A stretch of DNA of 64,000 nucleotides from NCBI GenBank assembly GCA_013695355.1, contig JACDAQ010000026.1, forward strand, positions 1 through 64,000, in the 5' to 3' direction. Position numbers and translations under genes: made by a program. The notes under the pieces were generated by a model. That model was not told the DNA's origin. It searched no databases and saw only the letters and a list, made by a program, of their open reading frames with translations. This document shows positions 27,249 to 36,432 of this stretch, piece after piece (the stretch's first letter is position 1; each line of letters starts with the position of its first letter). This stretch comes from Candidatus Protochlamydia sp. (GTDB lineage: Bacteria > Chlamydiota > Chlamydiia > Chlamydiales > Parachlamydiaceae).

Positions 27249-28360
27249 CAATCCGCTCTATCTTCTTCGGCTCCCCGGAGGCCATTTTATTGTTCATAGG
27301 CCTGCTGCCGCTGCTCACTCTGCACCTCTCCCTGCTACGGTATAGAAAAAGACGCCTCTCTGCTTTTGCCGCCAAGCCAGTGTCCGGGTATTGGCTTTTA
27401 CCACGCAGTCCTTTGCTGACCAATTGGAAAATAGGCCTTTCTTGTGCAGTGTGGATAATGTTATGCGCAGCCCTAATGGACCCTTTGGGAAATTTGCATT
27501 ATCTTTCTACAGCCGGCCAGCCGCCCTCTTCTCAGCTTCACGATTTTTCACGCCGTTATTTGCCGTTAGAAGTTGTTTTTTTAGTGGACACTTCAGCTTC
27601 CATGGGCGTACGGGATGCCAGGCAGGGAGCGTCCCGATTGGACCAGTCAAAAGATATTATGGAAGATACAGCCGCCCTTTTGAAGGGTGAGCTGGTTTCC
27701 CTATATAGTTTTACTTCCGCTCTCTCCCCCCTAGTTCCTTCTACCTATGACTATTTATTTACCCGGCTGATCATTAAAAGCCTGACCCTTAATCATGGAG
27801 ATGTTGCCGGCACAGGCTTTGAAACAGCTTTAAAAGAATTGAAGGCGAAAATCTTTTTCGCACCGGTCCAAAAAATGTATAGCCTCATTATACTGAGCGA
27901 TGGAGGAGATGAGGCCATTGAAAAAGCCTCAGGGTCTGCTCGCGAAGAGGCTGTTAAAAAAATTATTGGCATTCTGCCAGACCCTGCAAAGTTTCATTTT
28001 AGAACCTTTACTATCGGCATAGGGAAGGAAAAACCCTCGCTTGTTCCCAATGTCAGTTTTGAAGGAAAGCCGGTCTATTCAAAGCTTGAGCCTGAAATTT
28101 TAAAGCAGCTGGCCGCCCATTCGAATGGAAGCTATTATGCTGCAGAAGATTGGAGTTCCTATAGTCTGGCAGAAGAATTAAATCGGAAAATTTTAGAGGA
28201 AGATGGCCGGCAGACCGAGCCGGTCCAATCTCTGGAAAGGAAGGTACTCGCTCCGAAAGAGGAGGATGTATTATATGATCTATATTATCAAATCCCCTTA
28301 GGATTGGCCCTTGTTTTATTATCAGCCTATTTGCTTATACCCGAGGTGCGCCGTTCATGA
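27245..28360 (+). CDS. batB: BatB-like VWA-domain membrane protein
   Basis: A 371-residue protein with N-terminal membrane segments (AILLFIGLLPLLTLHLSLL and IGLSCAVWIMLCAALM), a VWA domain with MIDAS DTSASM (Asp115), 'TSALSPLVPSTYDYL', 'LSDGGDEA', and a C-terminal helix (LGLALVLLSAYLLI). The start is TTG at 27245, overlapping the batA stop (TTGA), with an AGGAAG site upstream; no better ATG exists near. BatA and BatB proteins usually work as a pair in the inner membrane with the VWA domain outside. The next gene starts at an ATGA overlap. Confidence 0.83.
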   Translation: MTIRSIFFGSPEAILLFIGLLPLLTLHLSLLRYRKRRLSAFAAKPVSGYWLLPRSPLLTNWKIGLSCAVWIMLCAALMDPLGNLHYLSTAGQPPSSQLHDFSRRYLPLEVVFLVDTSASMGVRDARQGASRLDQSKDIMEDTAALLKGELVSLYSFTSALSPLVPSTYDYLFTRLIIKSLTLNHGDVAGTGFETALKELKAKIFFAPVQKMYSLIILSDGGDEAIEKASGSAREEAVKKIIGILPDPAKFHFRTFTIGIGKEKPSLVPNVSFEGKPVYSKLEPEILKQLAAHSNGSYYAAEDWSSYSLAEELNRKILEEDGRQTEPVQSLERKVLAPKEEDVLYDLYYQIPLGLALVLLSAYLLIPEVRRS

Positions 28361-29979
28361 ATTGCAAGTGCTTAAGGTTAATTTTTATATTATGCTTAGG
28401 ATCCTTATTTTCAGATGTGAATGAAGAAGGGTACAAGGCTAAATCTTTAACCCAGGTGCGTGATTTTTCAGAGGCTGCCAGCATCTACGAGTCTCTTTCC
28501 AAACTCCCTTTGCCAGACTGGCAGCATGCCTTGGTCCTCTATAATTGGGGAACGGTCAAACTTCTTCAGCAGGAATGGGAGCAATCTTTAGAACGTTTCA
28601 ACCAGGTTCCCCTTTCATCTATTTCAACCCCAGCTCTTCTCCGATCCCTTGCGATAAATAAAGGTTTTGCTTTTTTAGGACAGGCCAAGCTGCTGGCCAC
28701 TTTGCCTGTCCAGGATTTTGAAGAGCAAATATACTTGGTCAGGCAAAGTCAAATTGCTTTGCAGGATGCCTTTAAGATCGACTGCCGAATCCAGCAGCTT
28801 GAAAAGCCCGACTTATCCGAATGCCGTCCATTTTTCGATCCTACGGCCCTGATGGACCAAGCTCACTATCAAATCAGACTGATCAGGCAGCAGCAAAGGG
28901 AACATTTTCTTTCTCTAGCTAAGCCTGGCCAGGTAAATACTATTTTGATCGAAGGATTGGAAAGAATTATTATTTTATTACAGGATTTAGAAGAGCAAAA
29001 TGAAAATTATATGGATATTATTTATGAGCAAGCTTCGTCCCTTAGGAATTTATGGACCAAATTGGTAATTACCGATAATTTTCAGGAAAAGGTAAAAATT
29101 GGCGAAATTAAATTTGATGATGGTCTTGCATCGCTTCAAAAAATGAATTTTCATGATTCGATCGAAAATTTTGGTTTAGCCATTAAAGCCTTGGTGCCAT
29201 TATTCCCTCTTTCCCCCCTTGAATCGCTTTTGCTGCATTATCATTTGGTCTTAATGGAAGAAATTATTCCTTTTAAAGTTGCCGCACTTTCTCAGGAGCT
29301 GCGGAAACTTCAATTAGAGACGAGCGAGGCAGTTACTCATCTGGAAAAAGCTTTCGGTTATTTAACATTGAGCCTCGAAGAACCTCCCCCTTTTCTTCCC
29401 CGATTTTATTTAATATTGAGCTTTATTTCTCTTAACGAAGTCAAATTTATCATTCAAGGTGCACGAACACCGTTAGAGATCCTTAAGCAGGCCTTCCAAA
29501 TTGCTAAGGCCTTAGAAAATTTAACGCAACTGACTTCCCTAAAAAAACCGCACAACTTAGACCTTTTGAAATTTCAGCAGGGCAATGTCCTTAAGAAAGC
29601 CGCGCCTTTTCTTGATGCTGTTCTTTTGCAGGAAAAAGAAAATTTAAAAAAAGAGTGTCAAAGAAGCCCTTGGGACCAGGTACTCCCTTTATTTGAAAAA
29701 GGGCTGGTTGCGGCTCAGCAAGCGCAAACCTGGATGTCAATAGACCCATTTCCTTTTCAAGCCATATTGAAGGAGCAGAAGAAAACAATTGAAAATTGGA
29801 AACAGGCGGTGGAGCTTTTAGAGAATCCACCTTCTTCAAACCAACAAAATCAGCCTCAGCAGGAGCCCTCCGCTGCTAGCGATATTAATGACGCCATTAG
29901 GCAAATACAGGAAATGCAAGCCCAGGACAAGTCCGAGCAGGAGGGTGGGGAGGAGGTCCGCGAAGGGAACAAATGGTAA
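28357..29979 (+). CDS. batC: BatC-like TPR protein
   Basis: A 540-residue protein with a short hydrophobic export signal (LRLIFILCLGSLFSDV), then TPR-like helical repeats (FSEAASIYESLSKLPLPDWQ and ALVLYNWGTVKLLQQEWEQS), a long helical middle, and a Gln/Glu-rich low-complexity tail after residue 495 (QNQPQQEPS...). BatC proteins are TPR-containing partners of BatA/B; this one is much longer than the usual 200-300 residues, so the middle helical domain may be lineage-specific. It overlaps batB by 4 bp (ATGA) and the next gene by 7 bp. Confidence 0.7.
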   Translation: MNCKCLRLIFILCLGSLFSDVNEEGYKAKSLTQVRDFSEAASIYESLSKLPLPDWQHALVLYNWGTVKLLQQEWEQSLERFNQVPLSSISTPALLRSLAINKGFAFLGQAKLLATLPVQDFEEQIYLVRQSQIALQDAFKIDCRIQQLEKPDLSECRPFFDPTALMDQAHYQIRLIRQQQREHFLSLAKPGQVNTILIEGLERIIILLQDLEEQNENYMDIIYEQASSLRNLWTKLVITDNFQEKVKIGEIKFDDGLASLQKMNFHDSIENFGLAIKALVPLFPLSPLESLLLHYHLVLMEEIIPFKVAALSQELRKLQLETSEAVTHLEKAFGYLTLSLEEPPPFLPRFYLILSFISLNEVKFIIQGARTPLEILKQAFQIAKALENLTQLTSLKKPHNLDLLKFQQGNVLKKAAPFLDAVLLQEKENLKKECQRSPWDQVLPLFEKGLVAAQQAQTWMSIDPFPFQAILKEQKKTIENWKQAVELLENPPSSNQQNQPQQEPSAASDINDAIRQIQEMQAQDKSEQEGGEEVREGNKW

Positions 29980-31700
29980 AGATACTTAATTGGGCAATCT
30001 TTTTTATGCTTTGCTTTCCTTATTTTATTTTTGCGGCTTCTGTAATTGAAGTCAGCATGGAAGAGACTAATATTGAAGATAAGACTTTAAAAGGGTTGAT
30101 AACCCTCACGCATGACTCACGTGATCAAGTTGATCCCGCTTCTTTTGAGTTGGGCGGGCGGTCGCTCCCTGTTGTATTATTGCTGGAAGCTCCCATGACT
30201 GCCGGTTCGCAAAATACTGTTGTTTCTTTCTACTCATTTTCTTTAGACCCTAAGCCTAAAGGTCTCTATATCTTGCCTGCAATAAAGGCCAAAGTCGGAA
30301 AGCACACAGTTGAAAGCCTTCCTATTGCCTATGAAGTACGCAGTCTGGAGAAAAAAACTTTACCAAATTCTCGGCACAATCCTGGAATCCATAAAGTTCA
30401 ATCACGCCCTCGATCTTTAGTCAAACCAGCTTCCATTATTTTTCGCCTTGAGGCAGGGATTGAGGGGCCTAAAATCCTTTATCCGGGCCAAAGAGCTAAA
30501 TTATTTTACCGTATATCATACAACCGCAATGTGGATCTAACGCATTCATTTCTCCCTTTTGTGCATGCCAGCCAATTCAAAAAAGTGGGCGATGCCAGAA
30601 TTGACGATTACCAGCTTGACCGGACGACCGTTCAGGATATTGTACAGGAAATAGTCGCCGCGCAAACAGGGAAATTTAATTTTGGCCCTTCCAGTATCGC
30701 CGGCTATGCTTATCAATTGGACGAGTTAGGAAATAAAATTTACATCTCTTCCTTATTGGAGGCGCATGCGCCGGCCGTTGAACTTGAGGTCAGACCATTC
30801 CCAATAGAAAATCAACCTTTTTCTTTTAATGGAGCGCTGGGTAGTATTCATGCGGAAATTAAAATGATAAGCCCTTCAAAAAGAAATTTAGGGGATAAGA
30901 TCGATTTAGAATTGGCCCTTTCCAATGTGGAAAATTTAGAAGAGTTCAGGCTGCCAGATTTTTTCTGCCAGCCAGGTTTTAGCGGCTTTTTTCGCTCCAA
31001 CGATCCATCACCTGCCGGAGAGATCAAAGAGGGGATAAAACGCTTTGCCATCAGTCTGACGGCTATTTCAAGATTTATCAAGCAGATTCCATCTTTTGAA
31101 ATAGCCTCCTTCGACCCTGCAAAAGGGCAATATGTGGTTGTAAATACCTCTCCAATTCCATTAGAAATTTTTATCGAACCAAAAAAAGCAGCTCCCCCGA
31201 AAGCTGATCTAGCTTCTACAACCCAGTTGAATGATGAAATGATATGGAATTCGGCTGCGTGGCCATTAAGCCCTTTGGAAATTGAAGGCAGCCCGGTCTC
31301 ACCTCGAGACCTTTATTTGCCCTGGCTGCAAACTTACTGGACGCTGCTTATTATTCCTTTCGGGTTACTTTGGCTGTTTTTACAAGTGTTGTGGCACAGA
31401 CATTGGTCGAACCGTCCCCGTATTATAGTAAAAGAGAGTGAAAAATGGCTTGCTAAAGCCCTAAAAGCCAAGTCCCTTCCTGCGAGCAAAGTGGTGCATT
31501 TGGTTGAAACAGCTTATTGGTGGAAAGTTTGGGAAGAAGGGGTGCTGCCTAATCGGGGGGCTGATGTGGAAGATTTGCCAACGAAGGGATCGTGGGGAGA
31601 GATCAGAAGTTTTATTTTATATCTGCAGTCGCTTCAATACAGTTCGGAAAAAAAATTTTCTTTGGCGGATGTGATCCGGCGGGCAAAGCAGCTGTGGTAA
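29973..31700 (+). CDS. batD: BatD-like protein
   Basis: A 575-residue protein with a signal peptide (LNWAIFFMLCFPYFIFAASV), a long region of Ig-like beta domains including 'PGQRAKLFYRISYNRNV', where BatD has its conserved GExFxLxYxI strand, and one membrane helix near residues 455-480 (WTLLIIPFGLLWLFLQVLW) followed by a cytoplasmic tail of about 100 residues. This matches BatD (oxygen-tolerance family). It overlaps batC by 7 bp and is the last gene before the accessory insert. The missing fifth member, batE, is found 5 kb further on at 36730. Confidence 0.75.
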   Translation: MVKILNWAIFFMLCFPYFIFAASVIEVSMEETNIEDKTLKGLITLTHDSRDQVDPASFELGGRSLPVVLLLEAPMTAGSQNTVVSFYSFSLDPKPKGLYILPAIKAKVGKHTVESLPIAYEVRSLEKKTLPNSRHNPGIHKVQSRPRSLVKPASIIFRLEAGIEGPKILYPGQRAKLFYRISYNRNVDLTHSFLPFVHASQFKKVGDARIDDYQLDRTTVQDIVQEIVAAQTGKFNFGPSSIAGYAYQLDELGNKIYISSLLEAHAPAVELEVRPFPIENQPFSFNGALGSIHAEIKMISPSKRNLGDKIDLELALSNVENLEEFRLPDFFCQPGFSGFFRSNDPSPAGEIKEGIKRFAISLTAISRFIKQIPSFEIASFDPAKGQYVVVNTSPIPLEIFIEPKKAAPPKADLASTTQLNDEMIWNSAAWPLSPLEIEGSPVSPRDLYLPWLQTYWTLLIIPFGLLWLFLQVLWHRHWSNRPRIIVKESEKWLAKALKAKSLPASKVVHLVETAYWWKVWEEGVLPNRGADVEDLPTKGSWGEIRSFILYLQSLQYSSEKKFSLADVIRRAKQLW

Positions 31701-32024
31701 AAGAGGATAAACGGCATACGCGCTGACAGCAACCTCTATGCAGATCTTCTAATTTACCTACAGCTTGTGGGGAAATTGAATATGCCAGTTAAAAGGATCT
31801 CATTCTGCCCATATTTGTCTTAGAAAATCCTTCGATTCCTGGGAATTCATTTTGAAAATCTCTTGCGATCCTATCTATGGCGCAAGACCCGCAACCATCT
31901 TTCTCTTGTCATATCTCTTTAAATCATACAAATTGATGCAAGCTGCTTGACCCTAACGTATAGGTTATTCCTTATAATGGACTTATCCTTTAAACTCAAA
32001 GGGAGATTAAAGGTGAGGAAATCG
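31701..32024. other. Intergenic region before the MerR regulator
   Basis: About 325 bp after batD. It contains the phrase 'gctgacagcaacctctatgc' (31724-31743), which recurs with small changes near 33410-33429, and the MerR-type promoter at its right end. I see no gene. Confidence 0.5.
31947..31978 (+). promoter_or_regulatory. MerR-type promoter with 20-bp spacer and dyad operator
   Basis: TTGACC (31947-31952) and TATAAT (31973-31978) are 20 bp apart, longer than the usual 17. The spacer holds an imperfect dyad, ACCCTA-acgta-TAGGTT. Over-long spacers with a central dyad are the hallmark of promoters twisted into shape by MerR-family activators. It lies just before the MerR gene at 32025, so self-regulation is likely. 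Confidence 0.7.
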
Positions 32025-32798
32025 ATGGTTTATACAGTTAAAAAATTAAGTGAACTTTCCGGAGTGACAATACGTACTCTTCATTTCTATGAGGAAATTG
32101 GTTTATTAAAACCTGCATACTATGGTTCTAATGGATATCGGTACTATGAGGAAAAAGAGCTCTTGCAGCTACAACAAATCTTATTTTTTAAAGAACTGGG
32201 GTTTACTTTAAAGCAGATCCAAAAGGTTATGGGACGAAATGACTTTGACCAGCTTTCGGCTCTTTATTCTCACAGAAAATCTTTGAATCAAGAATGGGAG
32301 AAAATGGCGTTGCTACTTAAAACCATCGATAAAACGATCAAGCATTTAAAAGGAAAGAAAAAAATGAAAGACAAAGAGATTTTTGATGGTTTTAATATCA
32401 CTCTTGTGAAGAAAGCAAAAGAAGGGGCTTCTTATTTTGCTGCTGAAGAAATCGTTGGAAAAAGCATTAAAACTCCTACGAAAAATATTCAGGATGTTGA
32501 AAAAAAAGGAAAAGCATTCTATGAAAAGACTACTAAGGCAGCTCATACCATATTTAAACAGCTCGTTCTTTGTATTGAAAAGGGGCTAACTCCCACTTCC
32601 GATCAAGTGCAACGGATTATGAAAAATCACCACACTTTTACAGAGCAGCTTCAAAATACTACGCAAGAGGTGTACGTAGCGATGGCGCAGCTATACCAAG
32701 AACACCCTGCATTCAGAAAACAATTAGATCCGTACCATCCGCAGCTTGCTGAGTATATGGCGCAAGCTATGAGGGAATTTGCTGATCAAAATCTATAG
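32025..32798 (+). CDS. MerR-family regulator, TipA-like
   Basis: The start at 32025 gives the canonical MerR opening (MVYTVKKLSELSGVTIRTLH, then FYEEIGLLKPA and GYRYYEEKELLQLQQI) and follows an AGGTGAGG site; an in-frame GTG at 32013 is an alternative. The product has 257 residues: a winged-helix DNA-binding domain, a coiled-coil (KSLNQEWEKMALLLKTIDKT), and a C-terminal helical domain like the TipAS ligand domain (FKQLVLCIEKGLTPTSDQVQ... ending in YMAQAMREFADQNL). TipA-type regulators sense small molecules or thiopeptide-like ligands. It lies in the accessory insert between batD and batE, next to no obvious efflux gene. Confidence 0.85.
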   Translation: MVYTVKKLSELSGVTIRTLHFYEEIGLLKPAYYGSNGYRYYEEKELLQLQQILFFKELGFTLKQIQKVMGRNDFDQLSALYSHRKSLNQEWEKMALLLKTIDKTIKHLKGKKKMKDKEIFDGFNITLVKKAKEGASYFAAEEIVGKSIKTPTKNIQDVEKKGKAFYEKTTKAAHTIFKQLVLCIEKGLTPTSDQVQRIMKNHHTFTEQLQNTTQEVYVAMAQLYQEHPAFRKQLDPYHPQLAEYMAQAMREFADQNL

Positions 32799-33356
32799 CT
32801 AAGCAATATTCCCCCTCTCTGTTTTGAAAGGGGGAATTAACCATTAGAAATTTTGGAAATTTTATTTTTTTATAAGTCTCTCTTTGAGACGAATTTAATA
32901 AATATGAACAGTATTTAAGGAGCACACTTCCCAGTTTTCTAGGTGCTCGTTCCACTCCTGGCAGTCCCATTGGTTTTTTCAGGGGAGCTTTGGTCTTGCT
33001 TGTAATTGCTTTAAAAACTCACTTTACATAGCCGTAGAAACCTTCGGGAAATGAGTGAAATGGCAAGAAGGCAAGATAAGCATCCCTATTGCCTCCAGAA
33101 GCATAGAATGCTGGCGAGCTTGTGTCTCTAATATCCCGTTGAGCATGTCTCGGCTTCTATACCAATCAAAGCCCATAGCCTATCGCCAGATCAAATAATT
33201 AGCTTGCTGACATCGAGCTTCTTCATTAGCCGCCAGTCTTTAGCTTCTTGTTTGGTGGAAAAACCTGATTTATAACCGGGAGGAAATTTATCTTTTTTAG
33301 GATAGCTACCTGCCATTTTTTTCCTTTTTTACGAATAATTGCCATGTGCTCCAGCT
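32799..33356. other. Accessory gap with degraded DNA
   Basis: Between the MerR gene and the first att-like repeat I see no full-length gene. A short leftward frame (33191-33316) is described separately. The rest has fragments without clear identity, consistent with decayed mobile DNA. Confidence 0.45.
33191..33316 (-). CDS. 41-residue basic peptide, possible integrase N-terminal remnant
   Basis: A small leftward frame with ATG at 33316 and an AAAGGAAA site upstream. It encodes a basic 41-residue peptide containing 'PPGYKSGFSTKQEAKDW', which resembles the arm-type DNA-binding domain at the start of tyrosine integrases (KSGFxTKKEAExW). It ends 40 bp from an att-like repeat. Either a fragment of an integrase or a chance short frame. 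Confidence 0.35.
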   Translation of the reverse strand: MAGSYPKKDKFPPGYKSGFSTKQEAKDWRLMKKLDVSKLII

Positions 33357-33374
33357 ACCAGCGGGTTATGAGTC
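33357..33374 (+). repeat. att-like direct repeat, left copy
   Basis: The 18-bp sequence accagcgggttatgagtc is identical to 36459-36476, in the same orientation 3102 bp away. The right copy is part of a tRNA 3' fragment (anticodon loop and stem), the usual place for integrase crossover. Confidence 0.7.
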
Positions 33375-33490
33375 CCTTCCCTCTTCCTAAATCACCGCAA
33401 ATTACAGTAGCTGACAGCAACTCCTATGCAGCGGAAAACCCCTTTTCGTCCATGTCAATTTGATGTCATTTGATGTGACTTACTGTCCCT

Positions 33491-33514
33491 ATTTGGTCCA
33501 CCAGTGGCCCACGG
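33491..33514 (+). repeat. Island-end repeat, left copy
   Basis: These 24 bp match 36330-36353 at 22 positions (a shared atttggtccac, then agtgg and ccacgg). Both lie inside the island ends, next to the att-like repeats. Confidence 0.6.
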
Positions 33515-33622
33515 ATTTGACCTGAATTTTCACAGTTCTGAAAATATTAAACAGCTTGAATTATTGAACAGTTGGAAGGTATTTGGGGCATGTACAATCT
33601 ACTAACGAAAACCCACGAAAAT

Positions 33623-34159
33623 TTATTCTATGCAATGAATCTGCACTGAAGAAGCCTTGTCCAAAATGCTAAGTAACGTTTTTTCAGAGACTGGTTTATA
33701 ATCCCAAACTTCAACACAGAGGTTAAGTTGATTGGATACAATCTTTTTTGGTCTTTTCTCATGGACATGACCGTGTAATTGAAAGTGAGGAGGTTTTGGA
33801 TTGGAAGGAATGTGGATAAGCTCAACATTGTGTTGGCCTATTTTTAAAAATGCGGATTCCAAAACGAGATTGAATCCGACTCGCATCATATGGCTTGCTT
33901 TTCGATCATGATTGCCACGAATACAAATTTTATGGCCTTTGAGTTGAGAACAGATGGAATGAAGATGCTCAACATCACCAAGTCCAAAGTCTCCTAGAAA
34001 AAATACTTGATCATCTGCATCGACAGATTGATTCCAATTATCAATGAGGCTTTTATTCATTTCTTCGACTGTCTCATAAGACCTTCCAGCATACCTGATG
34101 ATATTTTTGTGTGAAAAATGTGTATCAGAAATAAACCATCTTTTCATATTCATGCTCAA
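33623..34159 (-). CDS. Phage-like calcineurin-type metallophosphoesterase
   Basis: A 178-residue protein with all metal-binding motifs of the calcineurin-like family: 'SDTHFSH' (Asp12, His14), 'FFLGDFGLGD', 'IRGNHDRK' and 'LHGHVHEK'. The short length and the opening 'FISDTHFSHKNIIRYAGR' are typical of phage- and island-borne phosphoesterases of unknown substrate. Its start overlaps the upstream ATPase gene by 4 bp, so both are one leftward unit. The pair lies between the two att-like repeats. Confidence 0.85.
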   Translation of the reverse strand: MSMNMKRWFISDTHFSHKNIIRYAGRSYETVEEMNKSLIDNWNQSVDADDQVFFLGDFGLGDVEHLHSICSQLKGHKICIRGNHDRKASHMMRVGFNLVLESAFLKIGQHNVELIHIPSNPKPPHFQLHGHVHEKRPKKIVSNQLNLCVEVWDYKPVSEKTLLSILDKASSVQIHCIE

Positions 34160-35580
34160 TGTTTGTGTAGAAGTTCGTTAAAATCAATAATGGAAGAAAA
34201 AAAATCACTTTCCAATACTGTCGCATCCACGCCATTTACATGAATCAATACAGGTCTTACAGATATATTCTTAGGAAGTGCTAAGCTTAGTATTTTCTGT
34301 TTAACTTCATCTATGACACTTTGGGTGATTTCTTGGCTGTTGAATTTGATTTCACAGAGATAGCACGTTCCAAATCTGGTTTGGATCATGTAATCAATTT
34401 GACATCCTTGTCGACCATTTGCTTTCCGTTGAAAAAATGGATTGTCATTTACAATTTCAGAAGGATCAATACCAAGGATTTTTTGTACCGTTTTTCGGTT
34501 GCTGAGTACAAGATTTTCAAATTGCAATCCCATAGCTGACTGCCATTGAGGCAGTAACTTCAGTCCCTGTTTTTCAATTTTCTTTTTATTGAGTTCTATA
34601 TATTTGAGATAAAATCTTAAATAATTATCCTTAAGACGGTAATGACTTAATTTTGAATCATTACCGGTCTTAAGGTGCCATGTAAAATCATGTGACACAA
34701 ATCCAGCAGTAACGAGATCTTCCATATAACCAGATATGACACCACTTTTTTCAACCTTCAAAGCCTCATAGACATTTTTAAGTTCACAAGGACCGTCAGC
34801 AAGTCTTTCAACGATAGTTTTATAAATAGTACTTCTAGTTGAGAATAAATCTGAAAAGATCCTTTCAAACTCACTAAAGAGAAAACCTTCTTTTTGAAAA
34901 CACAATCTTTGAATATTGCTCTCAGCACTTTGACTAGGTATAATTTCTTCAAGATATCGAGGAACACCACCCATCACAGAAAGGACTTTAAGTTTGTCAA
35001 AAGCAGATACTCTATTTTGTTCTGCATTCCAAAACTCATTACATTCATATAAAGGAAGCTCTTCTAAAATAATATCTAGAGAAATTCTTCCCATAAATCC
35101 TGTACTACTCAAAATGTTTTCTTCAATCCAACTGGAAATCGATCCACATAGGATAAGGACTAGTTGAGGATTATTTTTGAAGTAAAGATCCCATGCAGTC
35201 TTGAGCTTTCCAAGAAATGTGGGATCTTTTGAACCCATCCAGCTAATTTCATCTAAAACAAGAACGATCTTTCCTTTTTGAGCCTGTTGAGATAGGTGCC
35301 AAAACAAATCACCCCAGTCATCAGCTCTTGGAAGAGGTATTTTCACCTCTCGTTGTATTTGACGTGCAAACTCCTCTCTTTGATCAGTAGCTGAAATCCC
35401 ACTTGTAGGAGGAAGCCCAGAAAAAACATAATGAGGTGTTTTTTGAGCAAACTCTTGAGCTAAACGGCTTTTTCCAATGCGACGTCTTCCTCGGATAACC
35501 ACAAGACTTGCCGATTTTTTCTTAAAGAGCTCTCCAAGGATTTGAAGCTCTCTTTTCCGCCCTACAAATGAATGTTGCAT
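34156..35580 (-). CDS. AAA ATPase (ATPase_2/DUF234-type) with nuclease-like C-terminus
   Basis: A 474-residue protein with Walker A at residues 31-38 (GRRRIGKS), Walker B 'IVLVLDEISWMGS', a sensor 'LVLILCGSISSW', a winged-helix region (ADGPCELKNVYEALKVEKSG), and a C-terminal PD-(D/E)XK-like core: Asp396 in 'CQIDYMIQ' and Glu410-x-Lys412 in 'CEIKF'. This is the archaeal-type ATPase family with DUF234, widespread on mobile DNA. Its function is not settled. It overlaps the phosphoesterase gene by 4 bp and sits within the island. It belongs to the same broad group as the frameshifted ATPase at 14108-15477, but the two are not close copies. Confidence 0.85.
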   Translation of the reverse strand: MQHSFVGRKRELQILGELFKKKSASLVVIRGRRRIGKSRLAQEFAQKTPHYVFSGLPPTSGISATDQREEFARQIQREVKIPLPRADDWGDLFWHLSQQAQKGKIVLVLDEISWMGSKDPTFLGKLKTAWDLYFKNNPQLVLILCGSISSWIEENILSSTGFMGRISLDIILEELPLYECNEFWNAEQNRVSAFDKLKVLSVMGGVPRYLEEIIPSQSAESNIQRLCFQKEGFLFSEFERIFSDLFSTRSTIYKTIVERLADGPCELKNVYEALKVEKSGVISGYMEDLVTAGFVSHDFTWHLKTGNDSKLSHYRLKDNYLRFYLKYIELNKKKIEKQGLKLLPQWQSAMGLQFENLVLSNRKTVQKILGIDPSEIVNDNPFFQRKANGRQGCQIDYMIQTRFGTCYLCEIKFNSQEITQSVIDEVKQKILSLALPKNISVRPVLIHVNGVDATVLESDFFSSIIDFNELLHKH

Positions 35581-35927
35581 TTTTTAATCCTTATTTGGTG
35601 ATAAACCAATCTTATCTTTTTTTTATCACCAAATCAAGAAAAATCGATTTGGTGATTACAAAATATGAAAAAAAGATCTATAAATACTGTCTATTAAAAT
35701 ATCGAGTAATGAACATGAAGGTATTAAATTATAATTTACGCTTTCGTCCAGTAAGAAGCTCAATTTTATCACAGCTGGGGGACAATTTAATCCACTAATT
35801 TCTATAGATGATGAGGATTACGCCAAAGCATTGATTAAAACCTTTCGTGTTGATCTTCTTTTATCTGTGTCGGAAGCTCCTGAGATACGTGCATTTATCG
35901 CTAAGTTCCCCTACTTAGCCCATGGCT
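35581..35927 (+). pseudogene. Decayed rightward gene remnant
   Basis: This stretch has rightward frames broken by stops: one ends 'LGDNLIH', and another, without a start, reads 'LISIDDEDYAKALIKTF' then 'SEAPEIRAFIAKFPYLAHGF'. A further frame continues past 35950 with 'PWIEDAEIRRISHTIIKYFE'. Together they look like one protein interrupted by frameshifts. I do not recognise it. The region runs into the integrase remnant on the other strand. Confidence 0.4.
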
Positions 35928-36239
35928 TTAGATCGCAAACATTTTGGGATAATTTCCATGGATTGAAGATGCCGAAATTCGTCGCATCTCCCACACTATT
36001 ATAAAATATTTTGAACAGGCAAATAAAAACAGTCCTGAGTGCCAATTTTTATTCAGTAAAGGCTTCTTGCTGCTTTTAGCCAGCCACATTTTGGCTTGTT
36101 CTTCATCAGAAAATGTTTCTATCTCTTCTGGAAAACCTTTCTTTCGGAAACAGACTCTAAAGGAGAGAACATTTTTTGAACTGATGCGAACGTTGATTCC
36201 AGGAGGAAGACGGCTTTTGATTTTTTTTAATTGTTTCAT
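35928..36239 (-). pseudogene. Tyrosine integrase N-terminal remnant
   Basis: From 36239 leftward, the first about 58 residues look like the arm-binding and SAM-like start of a phage-type tyrosine recombinase: 'RLPPGINVRISSKNV', 'FRVCFRKKGFPEEIETF' and 'DEEQAKMWLAKSSKKP'. After this the similarity stops and there is no catalytic domain (no R...HxxR...Y). The remnant lies about 200 bp from the tRNA fragment, where an island integrase is expected. It is a truncated gene. Confidence 0.6.
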
Positions 36240-36329
36240 ATTGATGACCCTATCTTTATATAAATAAATTGGGTCAACTACTGAAACTTCTGAGGAAATT
36301 GATGTTGGTTCCTGTGGCTTGCTGTGATT

Positions 36330-36353
36330 ATTTGGTCCACTAGTGGTCCACGG
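36330..36353 (+). repeat. Island-end repeat, right copy
   Basis: The partner of 33491-33514 (22 of 24 bases identical, same orientation). It lies about 100 bp from the tRNA fragment. Confidence 0.6.
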
Positions 36354-36432
36354 CAGTGGTACACCTTTTTAGCCAAATCTAACAAGACACTACAACACTA
36401 TTTTAGCACAGTTGTGAATGTGGTTTAAAAAA

